Positions 1 to 7,551 of a DNA stretch of 30,026 nucleotides are shown here, one piece after another. The position numbers and the translations under genes are program-made. The notes below the pieces were generated by a model. It ran no database searches, had not been told where the DNA came from, and was given only the letters and a program-made list of their open reading frames with translations. Numbering within the stretch: the stretch's first letter is position 1; every line of letters starts with the position of its first letter. This DNA comes from UBA877 sp035506155 (GTDB lineage Bacteria; Chloroflexota; Anaerolineae; Anaerolineales; Villigracilaceae), in assembly GCA_035506155.1 (NCBI GenBank), contig DATJPX010000118.1:1-30026 (forward strand). Direction: 5' to 3'.

Positions 1-822
1 CAGCTCCTGGACCCATAGGAAGAACCAGGGCGCCCGGGCCGTCCCGGAGAGCGAGGCGGTCGCCGTGATGGGCTCCGCCAGGGGCGCCGGGGCAAAGGCC
101 GACAGGACCAGCAGAGCCACGGAGGCGAGCAGCATCGCCAGGATTTCCCGGCGGACCAGCTCGTAGCGCGAGATGCGTTCCTGAGTCTCCCGTTTGGCCG
201 GCGGCGGGACAGCGATACCCCCGTCCCGGCGGATGCGGAAGAGGTGCCAAACCAGCAGGGTTCCGGCCAGCAGGGTCAGGCCGAAGATGTGCCAGTCGTA
301 GAAGCGGATCAGGGTGGCTGGTCCGGGCTCGGAACCTCCCACCAGCATGGCGTACAGCCCCTTGCCTGCCAGCGGGATGGACTTGACCAGGTTGGTCCCT
401 GCGACCAGCGCCCAGCGTACACCCTCGTCCCAGCGCAGGACGTATCCGGTGAAATCCAGCAGGATGGCAAAGACCAGCAGCCCCATCCCGAGCAGGTAAT
501 TGAAGCGCCGCGGGGCGGCATAGGCGCCGGTGAAGATCACCCGCAGAAGGTGGACGACCGTCACGGCCACGAGGAATTGGGCCGCCCAGTAGTGCAGGTT
601 GCGCACCAGCCCGCCGTAAGGAACCAGGAAGCTCAGCGTCTGGATCGAGGCGGCCGCCTGGTCGGGGGTCGGGATGTAGTAGAACATCTCCAGGAGCCCG
701 GTAACGAGCAGGACCAGGCAGAGGAAGACGGCCAGTCCGCCCGCCGCCAGGGTGTAACGCAGACGCGCCTGGCGGGCCGGGATGGTGGGAGGGTGGAGGT
801 GGTGGACGAAGGACGGTCGCAT
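1..822 (-). CDS. cytochrome b, b6-type with fused C-terminal half (3' end cut by window edge)
   Basis: Membrane diheme cytochrome b of a quinol-oxidising bc/b6f-like complex. 274 codons are visible, starting at the ATG at 820-822 and running open off the left edge. Haem-ligand pairs are visible in two helices: His77-x13-His91, and His188-x14-His203 after the DWHIFG segment. The 14-residue spacing in the second pair is the cytochrome b6 type; classical cytochrome b has 13. A segment near residues 122-134 (DFTGYVLRWDEG) matches the conserved Gly-Tyr-x-Leu-x-Trp-Asp region. The last visible residues (APWFFLWVQEL) resemble the start of b6f subunit IV, so b6 and subunit IV appear fused in one chain. 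There is no Shine-Dalgarno sequence. A TGC-TAAACT extended -10 (829-836 on the complementary strand) would place the transcript start at or next to the ATG, suggesting a leaderless message. A terminator separates it from the NrfD gene upstream. Confidence 0.9.
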   Translation of the reverse strand, partial: MRPSFVHHLHPPTIPARQARLRYTLAAGGLAVFLCLVLLVTGLLEMFYYIPTPDQAAASIQTLSFLVPYGGLVRNLHYWAAQFLVAVTVVHLLRVIFTGAYAAPRRFNYLLGMGLLVFAILLDFTGYVLRWDEGVRWALVAGTNLVKSIPLAGKGLYAMLVGGSEPGPATLIRFYDWHIFGLTLLAGTLLVWHLFRIRRDGGIAVPPPAKRETQERISRYELVRREILAMLLASVALLVLSAFAPAPLAEPITATASLSGTARAPWFFLWVQEL

Positions 823-835
823 GAATTGAGTTTAG

Positions 836-956
836 CACAAAGGACACGAAGGAAAGAAAGGAGATGAAAACCGCTCCTGGCCAAGGAGCGGCTTCCCTGG
901 TTAGGGGCTTGCCAAAGTTGCGGACCAACACCTTTGTGAACTTAGTGTCCTTTGTG
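836..956. repeat. inverted pair of 9-nt tandem repeats (CACAAAGGA family)
   Basis: The left arm (836-862) is three tandem 9-mers: CACAAAGGA, CACGAAGGA and AAGAAAGGA. The right arm (930-956), read on the other strand, is CACAAAGGA, CACTAAGTT and CACAAAGGT. The arms are therefore inverted copies of a 9-nt-periodic unit. They flank 67 bp holding a terminator hairpin. The element fills the gap between the NrfD gene and cytochrome b. It has the same architecture as the element at 28841-28904. Its function is unknown; it resembles a dispersed palindromic intergenic repeat. Confidence 0.75.
867..891 (-). terminator. intrinsic terminator after the NrfD gene
   Basis: A perfect 8-bp stem, CCGCTCCT-N5-AGGAGCGG (871-891), is followed on the minus strand by TTTT (870-867). 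It lies 67 bp past the stop of the NrfD-like gene, so it closes the arsR-to-nrfD operon and sits just before cytochrome b. Confidence 0.75.
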
Positions 957-957
957 T

Positions 958-2136
958 TTAAAGTTTTTCCGCGTGAGGCTCTTCCTCTTCGAAAACCGGC
1001 AGGTATTTCGCCGCCAGGCCGAACGCCAGGATGCCGGCCGAGAAGATGCCCAGGGACACCGCCACTTCCGGCAGGGACGGGACGTAGTGAGCGCCGCTCA
1101 TGAAGGTCGGCAGGTAGGTCAGCGGATCGGGATGCCTTACAGCGAACCAGCTCACATCGAAGCGGTTCAGGATCATGCCGAGCAGGACGACGATGGCGCC
1201 GAACAACAATCCATTCGCGCTCTGGCGGTTCTTTCTGAAGGAGAAGTATACCAACGGGAATACCGATCCGACCAGGATCTCGGTCCAGAAGAGGACGCTC
1301 ATCAAGCCGCTGGAAAAGAGGTATTTGTAATCGCCAGCCAGTCCGAGTTGGGCGAACCGGATGATCAAGTAGGTCCCCACGACGATCGGGATGACCCCGG
1401 CCAGTTTTTCGAGCAAGTGCGTTTCCAGCCCGCGGTGGAAGTAGCGGGCGCTGAGGCTGGACTCTAGGATGATCATGGACAAGCCTATAGAAACAGCCGA
1501 GACGAAGAACAGGATCGGCAGGATCGGCGTCCACCAGAGCGGATAGAGCTTGGCCGGCTGGATCAGGAGCAGTGAGCCCAGCGAGGACTGATGGAGGGTG
1601 GAAAGGACCACTCCCAGGATCACGAAAGGCATGATGAAACGATGGATGAAATGGGCAAACTTCTGCCATTTGATCCCTTCGAAAACCACCGGGGCGAATT
1701 CGATGGCCAGCACGGTCAGGTAGGTCATCACACAGATACCGATCTCCAGGAGAACCGAAGTCGGGTTCATGTGGATCATCATGTACCAGATGCGTTCCGG
1801 ATGGCCCAGGTCGACCAGCAGGGCAATGACGACCATGATGTAGCCCAGGAAGGCTGTCAAGATCGAAGGCCGCAGCAACGGCTTGAACTGTTTCAGTTCG
1901 AAGATGTATACGGTTGCGGCCATGAGGAAACCGCCGCTGCTGATGGCGACGCCTGTGAACAGGTCGAAACTGATCCAAAAGCCCCAGGGGTAGGAATTGC
2001 TCAGGTTGCTGATCGCCCCGATCCCGTAAATATAACGGACCATGGCAACGACGAAGGCGATCCCCATCAAGGTCAGCAGTACTGCAACCAGCGGGCTGAC
2101 CTGGAGGCGCCTGTTGATGGCGATCTGCATTTTCAT
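958..2136 (-). CDS. NrfD/HybB/PsrC-family quinone-interacting membrane subunit
   Basis: Polytopic membrane protein of 392 residues that exchanges electrons between the quinone pool and the adjacent iron-sulfur protein. About ten hydrophobic segments run through the chain. The first two loops carry the HybB-like stretch SYPWGFWISFDLFTG (near residues 48-62), and NPTSVLLEIG follows near residue 124. The start ATG overlaps the ferredoxin stop in an ATGA, so the two genes are translationally coupled. With the 4Fe-4S and molybdopterin proteins it forms a standard three-subunit CISM-type respiratory enzyme. The sequence favours HybB over DmsC, but the substrate cannot be read from this subunit. The TAA stop lies directly beside the 9-nt repeat element, and an intrinsic terminator follows. 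Confidence 0.9.
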   Translation of the reverse strand: MKMQIAINRRLQVSPLVAVLLTLMGIAFVVAMVRYIYGIGAISNLSNSYPWGFWISFDLFTGVAISSGGFLMAATVYIFELKQFKPLLRPSILTAFLGYIMVVIALLVDLGHPERIWYMMIHMNPTSVLLEIGICVMTYLTVLAIEFAPVVFEGIKWQKFAHFIHRFIMPFVILGVVLSTLHQSSLGSLLLIQPAKLYPLWWTPILPILFFVSAVSIGLSMIILESSLSARYFHRGLETHLLEKLAGVIPIVVGTYLIIRFAQLGLAGDYKYLFSSGLMSVLFWTEILVGSVFPLVYFSFRKNRQSANGLLFGAIVVLLGMILNRFDVSWFAVRHPDPLTYLPTFMSGAHYVPSLPEVAVSLGIFSAGILAFGLAAKYLPVFEEEEPHAEKL

Positions 2137-2921
2137 TTGACTGCCTCCTCGGTCTGTTCTTCTTCCACTTTCTTGGCTTTCGCAGCCTTTTTCTGGTTGA
2201 GCAGGTGGACGGCGACGGCGGTCCCGGTCAGCACGGTTCCCCAGCCCAGGGCAAACGGGATGGTGATCTCCATCACCTTCTCGCTGACATCCTTGACCGG
2301 CCGCTCACCCAGATTGGGCAGGCCCAACTCGGCGAACGGGACGTGCGACAGGATCAGGTAGGAGGTCCCGCCGTTCTCGAACTCGCCGTAGACGTGATCG
2401 ACATAGCGCTCGGGATGGGCCTGGATGCGGGCGTGGGCTTCCTTGACCAGGTCCGCCCGCTCGCCGAAGACCAGCGCGTCGGTCGGGCAGGTGGCCACGC
2501 AGGCCGGCTCCAGTCCCTTGTCGATCCGCTGCGGGCACATGGTGCACTTGTCGATGAAAGCGCCGTCGATCAGGCCCTTGTCCCAGTCGAAGTGCGGGAC
2601 GCCGAAGGGGCACGCGTTCATGCAATACCGGCAGCCGATGCACTTGTCCTTGTTGTAGAGGACCGGACCGTCGTTGCGCTTGCTGTAAGCGCCGACCGGG
2701 CAGGCCGAAAGACAGTCCGGCTCGTTGCAGTGCATGCAGTGGTAGACCATGGAGGCGCGCTTCAGTTCCGGGTACTGGCCGATGAGGCCGACCCCGGCCA
2801 CCCAGATGCGCGTCTTGTCCATATCGATCTTGTTTTCGACGCTGCAGGCCACCATGCAGGCCCGGCAATCGATACAGCGGGTGGCGTCGAAAAGGAAGGC
2901 CTTGTGTTGGATGTCAGTCAT
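2133..2921 (-). CDS. HybA-like 4Fe-4S electron-transfer subunit with C-terminal membrane anchor
   Basis: Electron-transfer subunit of 262 residues linking the molybdopterin catalytic subunit to the NrfD-type membrane protein. Four cysteine clusters are visible in order: CIDCRACMVAC (about 16-26), CMHCNEPDCLSACP (about 62-75), CIGCRYCMNACP (about 94-105) and CTMCPQ...CVATCP (about 126-145). This is the usual set for four [4Fe-4S] centres. Near residues 218-242 there is one hydrophobic helix (IPFALGWGTVLTGTAVAV) and then a Lys/Glu-rich tail, an anchor arrangement seen in HybA and FdnH. It has no signal peptide of its own, so it is probably exported with the TAT-signal catalytic subunit. It follows the molybdopterin gene by 12 bp and overlaps the NrfD gene by 4 bp. 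Confidence 0.92.
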   Translation of the reverse strand: MTDIQHKAFLFDATRCIDCRACMVACSVENKIDMDKTRIWVAGVGLIGQYPELKRASMVYHCMHCNEPDCLSACPVGAYSKRNDGPVLYNKDKCIGCRYCMNACPFGVPHFDWDKGLIDGAFIDKCTMCPQRIDKGLEPACVATCPTDALVFGERADLVKEAHARIQAHPERYVDHVYGEFENGGTSYLILSHVPFAELGLPNLGERPVKDVSEKVMEITIPFALGWGTVLTGTAVAVHLLNQKKAAKAKKVEEEQTEEAVK

Positions 2922-2933
2922 GTCCGGCTCCCG

Positions 2934-5108
2934 TTAAATCTTCTTTACCGTTACGAACGTCTGGCTGAGGGCCTGGCTGCCGCTGATCGGGTCCGTGTAG
3001 GTGACGTGGACGTCCGAGTCGCTGGCACCCCACCCGTAGGCGGTCGTCAGGCCTTTGGAGAGGTGGCCGTAACCGGGGGTCAGGTAGACGCAGTCCGGTC
3101 GGATTGCCTGGGTCGCCTCCAATTTGATGTGGATCTTGCCGGCAGTGCTGGCGACTTCCACCAGGTCGTTGTCGGCCAGGCCGAGGCCCTTGGCGATGGC
3201 CGTGTTCATCCAAAGCCGTGGCTCATCCGAATATTTATGCAGGAGCTGGTTGTTCTGCGTTCCGAACTGGGTGGACTGGGCCACCTTCCCGGTCAGGAAA
3301 TAGAACTGTCCCGGCTTGGGTGCGGGAGGCTCCTCCCACTGGGGCACGCCGGAGAATCCGGCGCGGTCGAGTGAGCTGGAGAATAATTCGATCTTCCCGG
3401 AGGGGGTATTCCAGTTCAGCTCGGGGGACTCGCCGCTCTCGCCCGGCAGTTGGGCGTATCCTTTTTGCCTGACCTCGTCGAGGGAGACGCCCAGCGGCGC
3501 AAGCTGCTGTTTGAGGTAATCTTCCTCGTCGGTGTACTGGAAAAAGTCCGCCAGGCCGAGGCGGGCGCCGAGTTCCTTGTAGATCCACAGGGCCGACTTG
3601 CCCTCACCCTGCGCCTCGATGACCGGCTGGCGCAGGTAGGCCTTGTCGCCGACGATGTTGAGCGGATCGTAGCGTTCCAGGTAGGAGGCCTCGGGCAGGA
3701 CCACATCCGAGAACCAGGAGGTGTCGTTCATGATGATATCGATGGTGACGATGAAATCCATCTTGCCGAACGCCTGGAGGGTGCGGCCGCGGTCCGGCAG
3801 GGACATGGCCGGATTCTGGCGGGCGATGAACCAGCCGTGCGGCTGGTACGGATCGCCGCTCAGGGCGGCTTCGCGCAACTCCTGGAAGACGCCGATCTTC
3901 AGCGGAACGAAGGGATATTTCCAGGGAACGCCGTCCAGCCGCTGGGCTGAGATGCGCGGGTAAGCCGGCTGCGGCGGCGCGCCCAAGCCTCCGCTCTCCT
4001 CGCCGGAGGCGGCCGACATAGCCGTCCCCCAGTTGCCGACGATGGCATTCAGGACGCCGATGGCGCGCTCGGTCTGGAAGGAATTGACGAAATTGGAGGT
4101 CCGCCAGCCGTTGTGGGCCAGGGCGTACGGGGCGGCCGCGGCGAACTCGCGGGCGATCCGGCGGATGGTCTCGGCCGGGATCTCGGTGATGGCGGCGGCC
4201 CATTCGGGTGTGTATGAAACGACGGAGGCGGCCACCTTGTCGAAACCGGTCGTGGAATTGGCTACGAAACCGGCGTTGTAGAGTCCTTCGCTGATGATGA
4301 CGTTGAGGAGGGCCAGGTGGAAAGCCGAGTCGGTCCCCGGGCGGATGGCCAGCCATTCGGTCGACTTGGCAGCCGTCTTGGTGAAGCGCGGGTCCAAGCT
4401 GACGACCTTGGCACCCCGGTCGATCGCCTTGCTCAAGGCGGAGGTCTCCGAGGTCGAAATGGCCTCCATCAAGTTGCGGCCGGTCAGGATGATGTACTTC
4501 AGGTTCTCGTAACTGCGGTCCGGTTCTTCCATGCCGTAGGTCATCAGGTTCGAGACGATCATGGCATTGAAACACAGACTGCGCTGGGTCCCGTAATTGG
4601 GCGAGCCGAAGGCGTTCAACAGGTTCTCGAACTGGACCTGGGACAGGTTGTGAGTGGAGGAAAAAATCATCGCCTCGGCCCCATACTTGTCCTTGATCTT
4701 GAGCATGTTCTTGGCCACCACGTCGAGGGCTTCCTCCCAGGAGGCCTTGCGGAACTTGCCTTCCCCGCGCTTGCCGACCCGGATGAGCGGGGTCAGCACC
4801 CGGTCTGGATCGTAGGTATTCATCAAGCCGGATTGGCCGCGCGGGCACAGGTTCCCGTTGGAATGCGGATGCCCGGGATTGCCCTCCAGCTTGACCACCC
4901 GTCCGTCTTCGACCTTGGCCAGGACGCCGCAGCGCCAGACGCACATTTCGCACATGGTCGGGATATACCCCGAACTGGTGGAATCCAGCAGTCCGGATAC
5001 CCGGGCGGCTTCGGCGACCCGCGGCGGGATGAATTCGCTCAGGGCCAGCGCGCCGACGGCCGCCCCGCCTACTTTTAAGAAGTCCCGCCGTGATAACGTG
5101 TTCGGCAT
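2934..5108 (-). CDS. TAT-exported molybdopterin oxidoreductase, polysulfide/thiosulfate reductase-like catalytic subunit
   Basis: Catalytic subunit of a CISM enzyme in the DMSO reductase superfamily, 724 residues from the chosen ATG (5106-5108). A second ATG four codons upstream would only lengthen the leader. The N-terminus carries a twin-arginine signal (SRRDFLKVGGAAVGALAL). A [4Fe-4S] motif C-x2-C-x3-C-x27-C begins at CEMC (about residues 53-88), followed by CPRG. The Cys in the segment RSLCFNAMIVSN (about residue 179) is the likely molybdenum ligand by position. The length fits PsrA/PhsA and is too short for TtrA or formate dehydrogenase. Linkage to two YeeE/YedE transporters and an ArsR regulator points to inorganic sulfur (polysulfide or thiosulfate). 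This is inference; no residue proves the substrate or the direction of catalysis. A 12-bp-stem hairpin precedes the gene. Confidence 0.88.
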   Translation of the reverse strand: MPNTLSRRDFLKVGGAAVGALALSEFIPPRVAEAARVSGLLDSTSSGYIPTMCEMCVWRCGVLAKVEDGRVVKLEGNPGHPHSNGNLCPRGQSGLMNTYDPDRVLTPLIRVGKRGEGKFRKASWEEALDVVAKNMLKIKDKYGAEAMIFSSTHNLSQVQFENLLNAFGSPNYGTQRSLCFNAMIVSNLMTYGMEEPDRSYENLKYIILTGRNLMEAISTSETSALSKAIDRGAKVVSLDPRFTKTAAKSTEWLAIRPGTDSAFHLALLNVIISEGLYNAGFVANSTTGFDKVAASVVSYTPEWAAAITEIPAETIRRIAREFAAAAPYALAHNGWRTSNFVNSFQTERAIGVLNAIVGNWGTAMSAASGEESGGLGAPPQPAYPRISAQRLDGVPWKYPFVPLKIGVFQELREAALSGDPYQPHGWFIARQNPAMSLPDRGRTLQAFGKMDFIVTIDIIMNDTSWFSDVVLPEASYLERYDPLNIVGDKAYLRQPVIEAQGEGKSALWIYKELGARLGLADFFQYTDEEDYLKQQLAPLGVSLDEVRQKGYAQLPGESGESPELNWNTPSGKIELFSSSLDRAGFSGVPQWEEPPAPKPGQFYFLTGKVAQSTQFGTQNNQLLHKYSDEPRLWMNTAIAKGLGLADNDLVEVASTAGKIHIKLEATQAIRPDCVYLTPGYGHLSKGLTTAYGWGASDSDVHVTYTDPISGSQALSQTFVTVKKI

Positions 5109-5136
5109 AGTGCTCTCCATCGACCTGATTAATAAT

Positions 5137-5165
5137 CGGTGACCGGTTGGATGAACCGGTCACCG
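5137..5165 (-). other. intercistronic hairpin, 12-bp perfect stem
   Basis: Arms CGGTGACCGGTT (5137-5148) and AACCGGTCACCG (5154-5165) are perfect complements around a 5-nt loop. It lies between the second YeeE/YedE gene and the molybdopterin gene. No U-tract follows on the minus strand, so it is more likely an mRNA-processing or stability element, or a weak attenuator, than a terminator. Confidence 0.6.
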
Positions 5166-5181
5166 GTAAGTTACAAATAAA

Positions 5182-5727
5182 CTACTTCTGCTTGCGCTGC
5201 CAGCCCATCCGATCGACCATGTAAAACAGCACCAGAGCAAGGATGGTAAAAACCAGGACAGCCAGGTAGGGGTTGATGTTCCAAAGCTGCGGTAGGGTCA
5301 CATTCCCGTAATCCGCGATCGCCTTGATCGGGAGCATCACCTGGGTGTAGGTCAGGCCGAAGAGGACCGCGCCGACCAGGAAACCCAGCAGGCCCGGGAC
5401 CAGGTAATCGAGCTTGCCTTCGCCAGCGCCTGCGGCCATCGTGCCCGGGCAAAATCCCGCCAGCGCCATGCCGACGCCGAAGATCAGGCCGCCGACCAAG
5501 TTGCCGACGATGTAGGTCGCCGGCACCACCGGGAATTGGATGAAGCCGATCCCTTGCAGGGCGTACAGACCGATCATGGCAACGACCAGGGCCGTCATCA
5601 TGAACTTCAAGACGGCCATGTCGGTCAGACGGAACTGGTTGACGATCTTGGTATAGCGGGTCAGGCCGGCTTTATTGAGGGCAAAGCCAAACAGAATCCC
5701 AAGAAACAGAGGAAGGATGATGGACAT
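5182..5727 (-). CDS. YeeE/YedE-family half-transporter (C-terminal-type half)
   Basis: Membrane protein of 181 residues with about five hydrophobic helices. It carries the family signature MALAGFCPGTMAAGAGEG (about residues 87-104), whose cysteine corresponds to the substrate-path Cys of YeeE/YedE (TsuA) proteins. TsuA proteins import thiosulfate, and related proteins move other sulfur or selenium species. Full-length TsuA has both halves in one chain; here each half is a separate gene, and this one follows its partner by 3 bp. Its place inside a molybdopterin reductase operon suggests it supplies or removes sulfur substrate for that enzyme. Family assignment is firm; the transported species is inferred. 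Confidence 0.85.
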   Translation of the reverse strand: MSIILPLFLGILFGFALNKAGLTRYTKIVNQFRLTDMAVLKFMMTALVVAMIGLYALQGIGFIQFPVVPATYIVGNLVGGLIFGVGMALAGFCPGTMAAGAGEGKLDYLVPGLLGFLVGAVLFGLTYTQVMLPIKAIADYGNVTLPQLWNINPYLAVLVFTILALVLFYMVDRMGWQRKQK

Positions 5728-5730
5728 GGT

Positions 5731-6273
5731 CTAATACCTCTTTCCGTAGACGATCATGGCGGTGATGATGCCGGAGACGAACATGCCGGCAATGAACAGG
5801 AAGGCCGCCGGGACGAGGAGCATGCCGCCCGAAATGGCGAGACCGCTGGTGCAGCCGCCGGCGATGCCGGCCGCATACTCGAGGACAATGGCTCCCAAGA
5901 ACAGGACCAGCCAGCGCTTCCAGGGTTGCTTTCCATAAGCCTGCTTCCACTGCTCATCGTCCATGGTGCGGAACTTGAAGGTCCGGCTTGAAAGGGCCCC
6001 CACCGTCCCGCCAAGCACGATCCCAACCAGCAGGATGACCGCAAAGGTAATGCCGGTCGGCATGACATGGTTGAAATATAGGTTGTCAGGCTGGATGAGT
6101 TTGCCGATATAACCGGCGATATTCTCGAACCCGCCGGAGGCGCCCAGCAGCTTGGGGGCGTGCAAAATCTTGTCGGTCAGGACAACCGTCAGGATCCCGA
6201 CGAAGCCAAGCAGGATGCCGGCCGCGTAGGGCGACCACAATTCCTTACTCAGTTGTTTCTTCAGCCAGTTCAT
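5731..6273 (-). CDS. YeeE/YedE-family half-transporter (N-terminal-type half)
   Basis: Membrane protein of 180 residues with about five hydrophobic segments. The signature GIAGGCTSGLAISGG (about residues 136-150) matches the first conserved Cys motif (AGGCTSG) of YeeE/YedE sulfur transporters. Its ATG overlaps the stop of the triheme cytochrome gene in an ATGA, and the second half-transporter starts 3 bp downstream. The two products probably assemble as a heterodimer equal to one full YeeE/YedE protein. The loop between the early helices (about residues 38-72) is unusually long and polar, possibly an extracytoplasmic contact for the cytochrome encoded just upstream. Confidence 0.87.
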   Translation of the reverse strand: MNWLKKQLSKELWSPYAAGILLGFVGILTVVLTDKILHAPKLLGASGGFENIAGYIGKLIQPDNLYFNHVMPTGITFAVILLVGIVLGGTVGALSSRTFKFRTMDDEQWKQAYGKQPWKRWLVLFLGAIVLEYAAGIAGGCTSGLAISGGMLLVPAAFLFIAGMFVSGIITAMIVYGKRY

Positions 6274-7121
6274 AAATTCTCCTTTTCATTCAGGGTGGAT
6301 GAATCGTCTTTCTTCATGAATTTAATGACCAGTGCAAACAATTCCGCCGCGGTGGCGGGTTTGGACAGGATTGTGCGCAAGTCTTTGCGGGCGGCTGGCT
6401 TCAATTTGGCCAGATCCGGGACCATGTCGACCACATCGGCCGGATAGCTGCCCTGAATGGTCTTGGTATCCTGGAAGGAGATCTTGAACCAGCCTTCCCG
6501 GCGGGCGATAAAGAGACCCGCGCCCAGGACCAGGGCAACGATCAAAACGATCATGATGATATTGCCGACATTGGCCGGTTTCTTTCCCAGGGCGACTTCG
6601 TCGTATCGCTGGGAATAATCCACAATATCCGCAGCCGGTACGACCGCGGCCGCCTGGGTAGCAGCCGGGACCGTTGTGGCCGTGGCAGCAGAGGCGGCCG
6701 GCGCGCTGGCAGCCGTCGTGGCGGCGGGGCTGCCCGCACCCAGCGTCACGCCCAGGCTGGTCGCAAAGACCTGGGCCCTGGCCTGGTAATCCTTGGGATG
6801 GCAACTCTTGCAGCTGGCGGCGACATCCGAAAGCGGGTCCGCCAATCCGGTGTGGGCGGCCGTTTCATCGGTCGCCTGGCTGTTCCCGGCATGGCAAATG
6901 GCGCAGGAGTCGATCAAGGTGTGATTGGCATCGTGCCAGGCCGTCCCGTCGTTGGTAACGGGCTTCTGCCCCTGGGTTTCGTGGCAATTCTTGCACGAAG
7001 ACGCCTGGGAGCCGCACTGGGCGCTGACCGGACGCGCCGGCAGCAAAAAGAACATTCCGACCGTGAATAAAAGCATCAACCCCGCCGTCATCAACCAAAA
7101 AGAGAGTTTTCTATGTTGCAT
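6270..7121 (-). CDS. membrane-anchored triheme cytochrome c
   Basis: Extracytoplasmic electron carrier of 283 residues. The start at 7119-7121 is preferred over one ten codons upstream because GAGGAGG precedes it at the right distance. The order is: signal or anchor helix (about 7-30); a haem domain with three CxxCH motifs, CKNCH, CAICH and CKSCH (about 43-107); a long Ala/Thr/Pro linker (about 125-165); a second membrane helix (about 185-205); and a cytoplasmic tail of roughly 75 residues. The tail has no haem motif and no domain I recognise. The protein probably passes electrons to or from the molybdopterin enzyme, or acts beside the YeeE/YedE halves, to which it is translationally coupled. 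A cytoplasmic extension on such a cytochrome is uncommon. Confidence 0.88.
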   Translation of the reverse strand: MQHRKLSFWLMTAGLMLLFTVGMFFLLPARPVSAQCGSQASSCKNCHETQGQKPVTNDGTAWHDANHTLIDSCAICHAGNSQATDETAAHTGLADPLSDVAASCKSCHPKDYQARAQVFATSLGVTLGAGSPAATTAASAPAASAATATTVPAATQAAAVVPAADIVDYSQRYDEVALGKKPANVGNIIMIVLIVALVLGAGLFIARREGWFKISFQDTKTIQGSYPADVVDMVPDLAKLKPAARKDLRTILSKPATAAELFALVIKFMKKDDSSTLNEKENL

Positions 7122-7160
7122 ACCTGCCTCCTCAAAAGATGATCTGTGCATATCATTGCT

Positions 7161-7499
7161 TCAAGCAGTTGCTTCCTCGATAAAGCTGGCGCGCTTCTGG
7201 ATGCTGTCGCGCATAATGCTGCGGAGGATGTCCAAGGCGTCGATGACCCGCTGGTCGGCCAGGGTGTACTGGACCGTCATCCCCTGCCGGTTGGCCGTTA
7301 CCAGGCCACGTTCACGCAGGATCTTCAGGTGCCTGGAAATGGTTGGCTGCGGCTGGCCCAGTTCCTGAGTCAACTCGGTGACATTGTGCGGGCCTTCGGC
7401 CAGAACGTATAGAAGAATCAACCGGGTCGAATCCGCCAGGGCCGAACAAAAATCGGCGTGCAGTTGGGTGATTTCTTGAACAAGAGTGGATGAGACCAT
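7161..7499 (-). CDS. ArsR-family winged-helix regulator
   Basis: Transcription factor of 112 residues from the ATG at 7497-7499. Upstream in-frame ATGs give an N-terminus unlike the family. The helix-turn-helix is plain: LADSTRLILLYVLAEGPHNV leads to the recognition helix QPQPTISRHLKILRERGLV (about 49-67), then a wing (MTVQYTL). Only one cysteine is present (Cys18), so the two-Cys persulfide switch of SqrR/BigR and the CVC metal site of classical ArsR are both absent. The gene leads the operon, with the cytochrome 39 bp downstream, so it probably autoregulates and controls the sulfur module. A GCGTAT inverted repeat and three CRP/FNR-like boxes lie just upstream. The inducer is unknown. Confidence 0.88.
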   Translation of the reverse strand: MVSSTLVQEITQLHADFCSALADSTRLILLYVLAEGPHNVTELTQELGQPQPTISRHLKILRERGLVTANRQGMTVQYTLADQRVIDALDILRSIMRDSIQKRASFIEEATA

Positions 7500-7522
7500 A
7501 GTGCATAACCTTATTCGGATAG

Positions 7523-7550
7523 GCGTATATATACATTCTCCATAATACGC
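7523..7550. promoter_or_regulatory. candidate ArsR operator (inverted repeat) over the arsR promoter
   Basis: GCGTAT (7523-7528) and ATACGC (7545-7550) form an inverted repeat with a 16-bp spacer, and the palindrome GTATATATAC (7525-7534) lies inside. A minus-strand TATTAT -10 candidate (7542-7547) falls within it. This is the expected location for an autorepressor site. Assignment to the adjacent ArsR protein is inference. Confidence 0.45.
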
Positions 7551-7551
7551 T

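Noticed and set aside
244..867. Plus-strand open frame of about 207 codons
   Set aside because: It lies opposite cytochrome b, which has haem ligands in the right places; the plus frame is Gln/Gly-rich with no family features.
2205..3374. Long plus-strand open frame opposite the ferredoxin and molybdopterin genes
   Set aside because: Antisense shadow. Its protein is Val/Gly/Asp-rich without motifs, and the opposite strand encodes well-recognised proteins.
3604..5163. Long minus-strand open frame (about 519 codons) over the molybdopterin gene
   Set aside because: It is an alternative frame of the real gene, with Arg/Gly/Pro-rich low-complexity protein and no domain; typical of GC-rich coding DNA.
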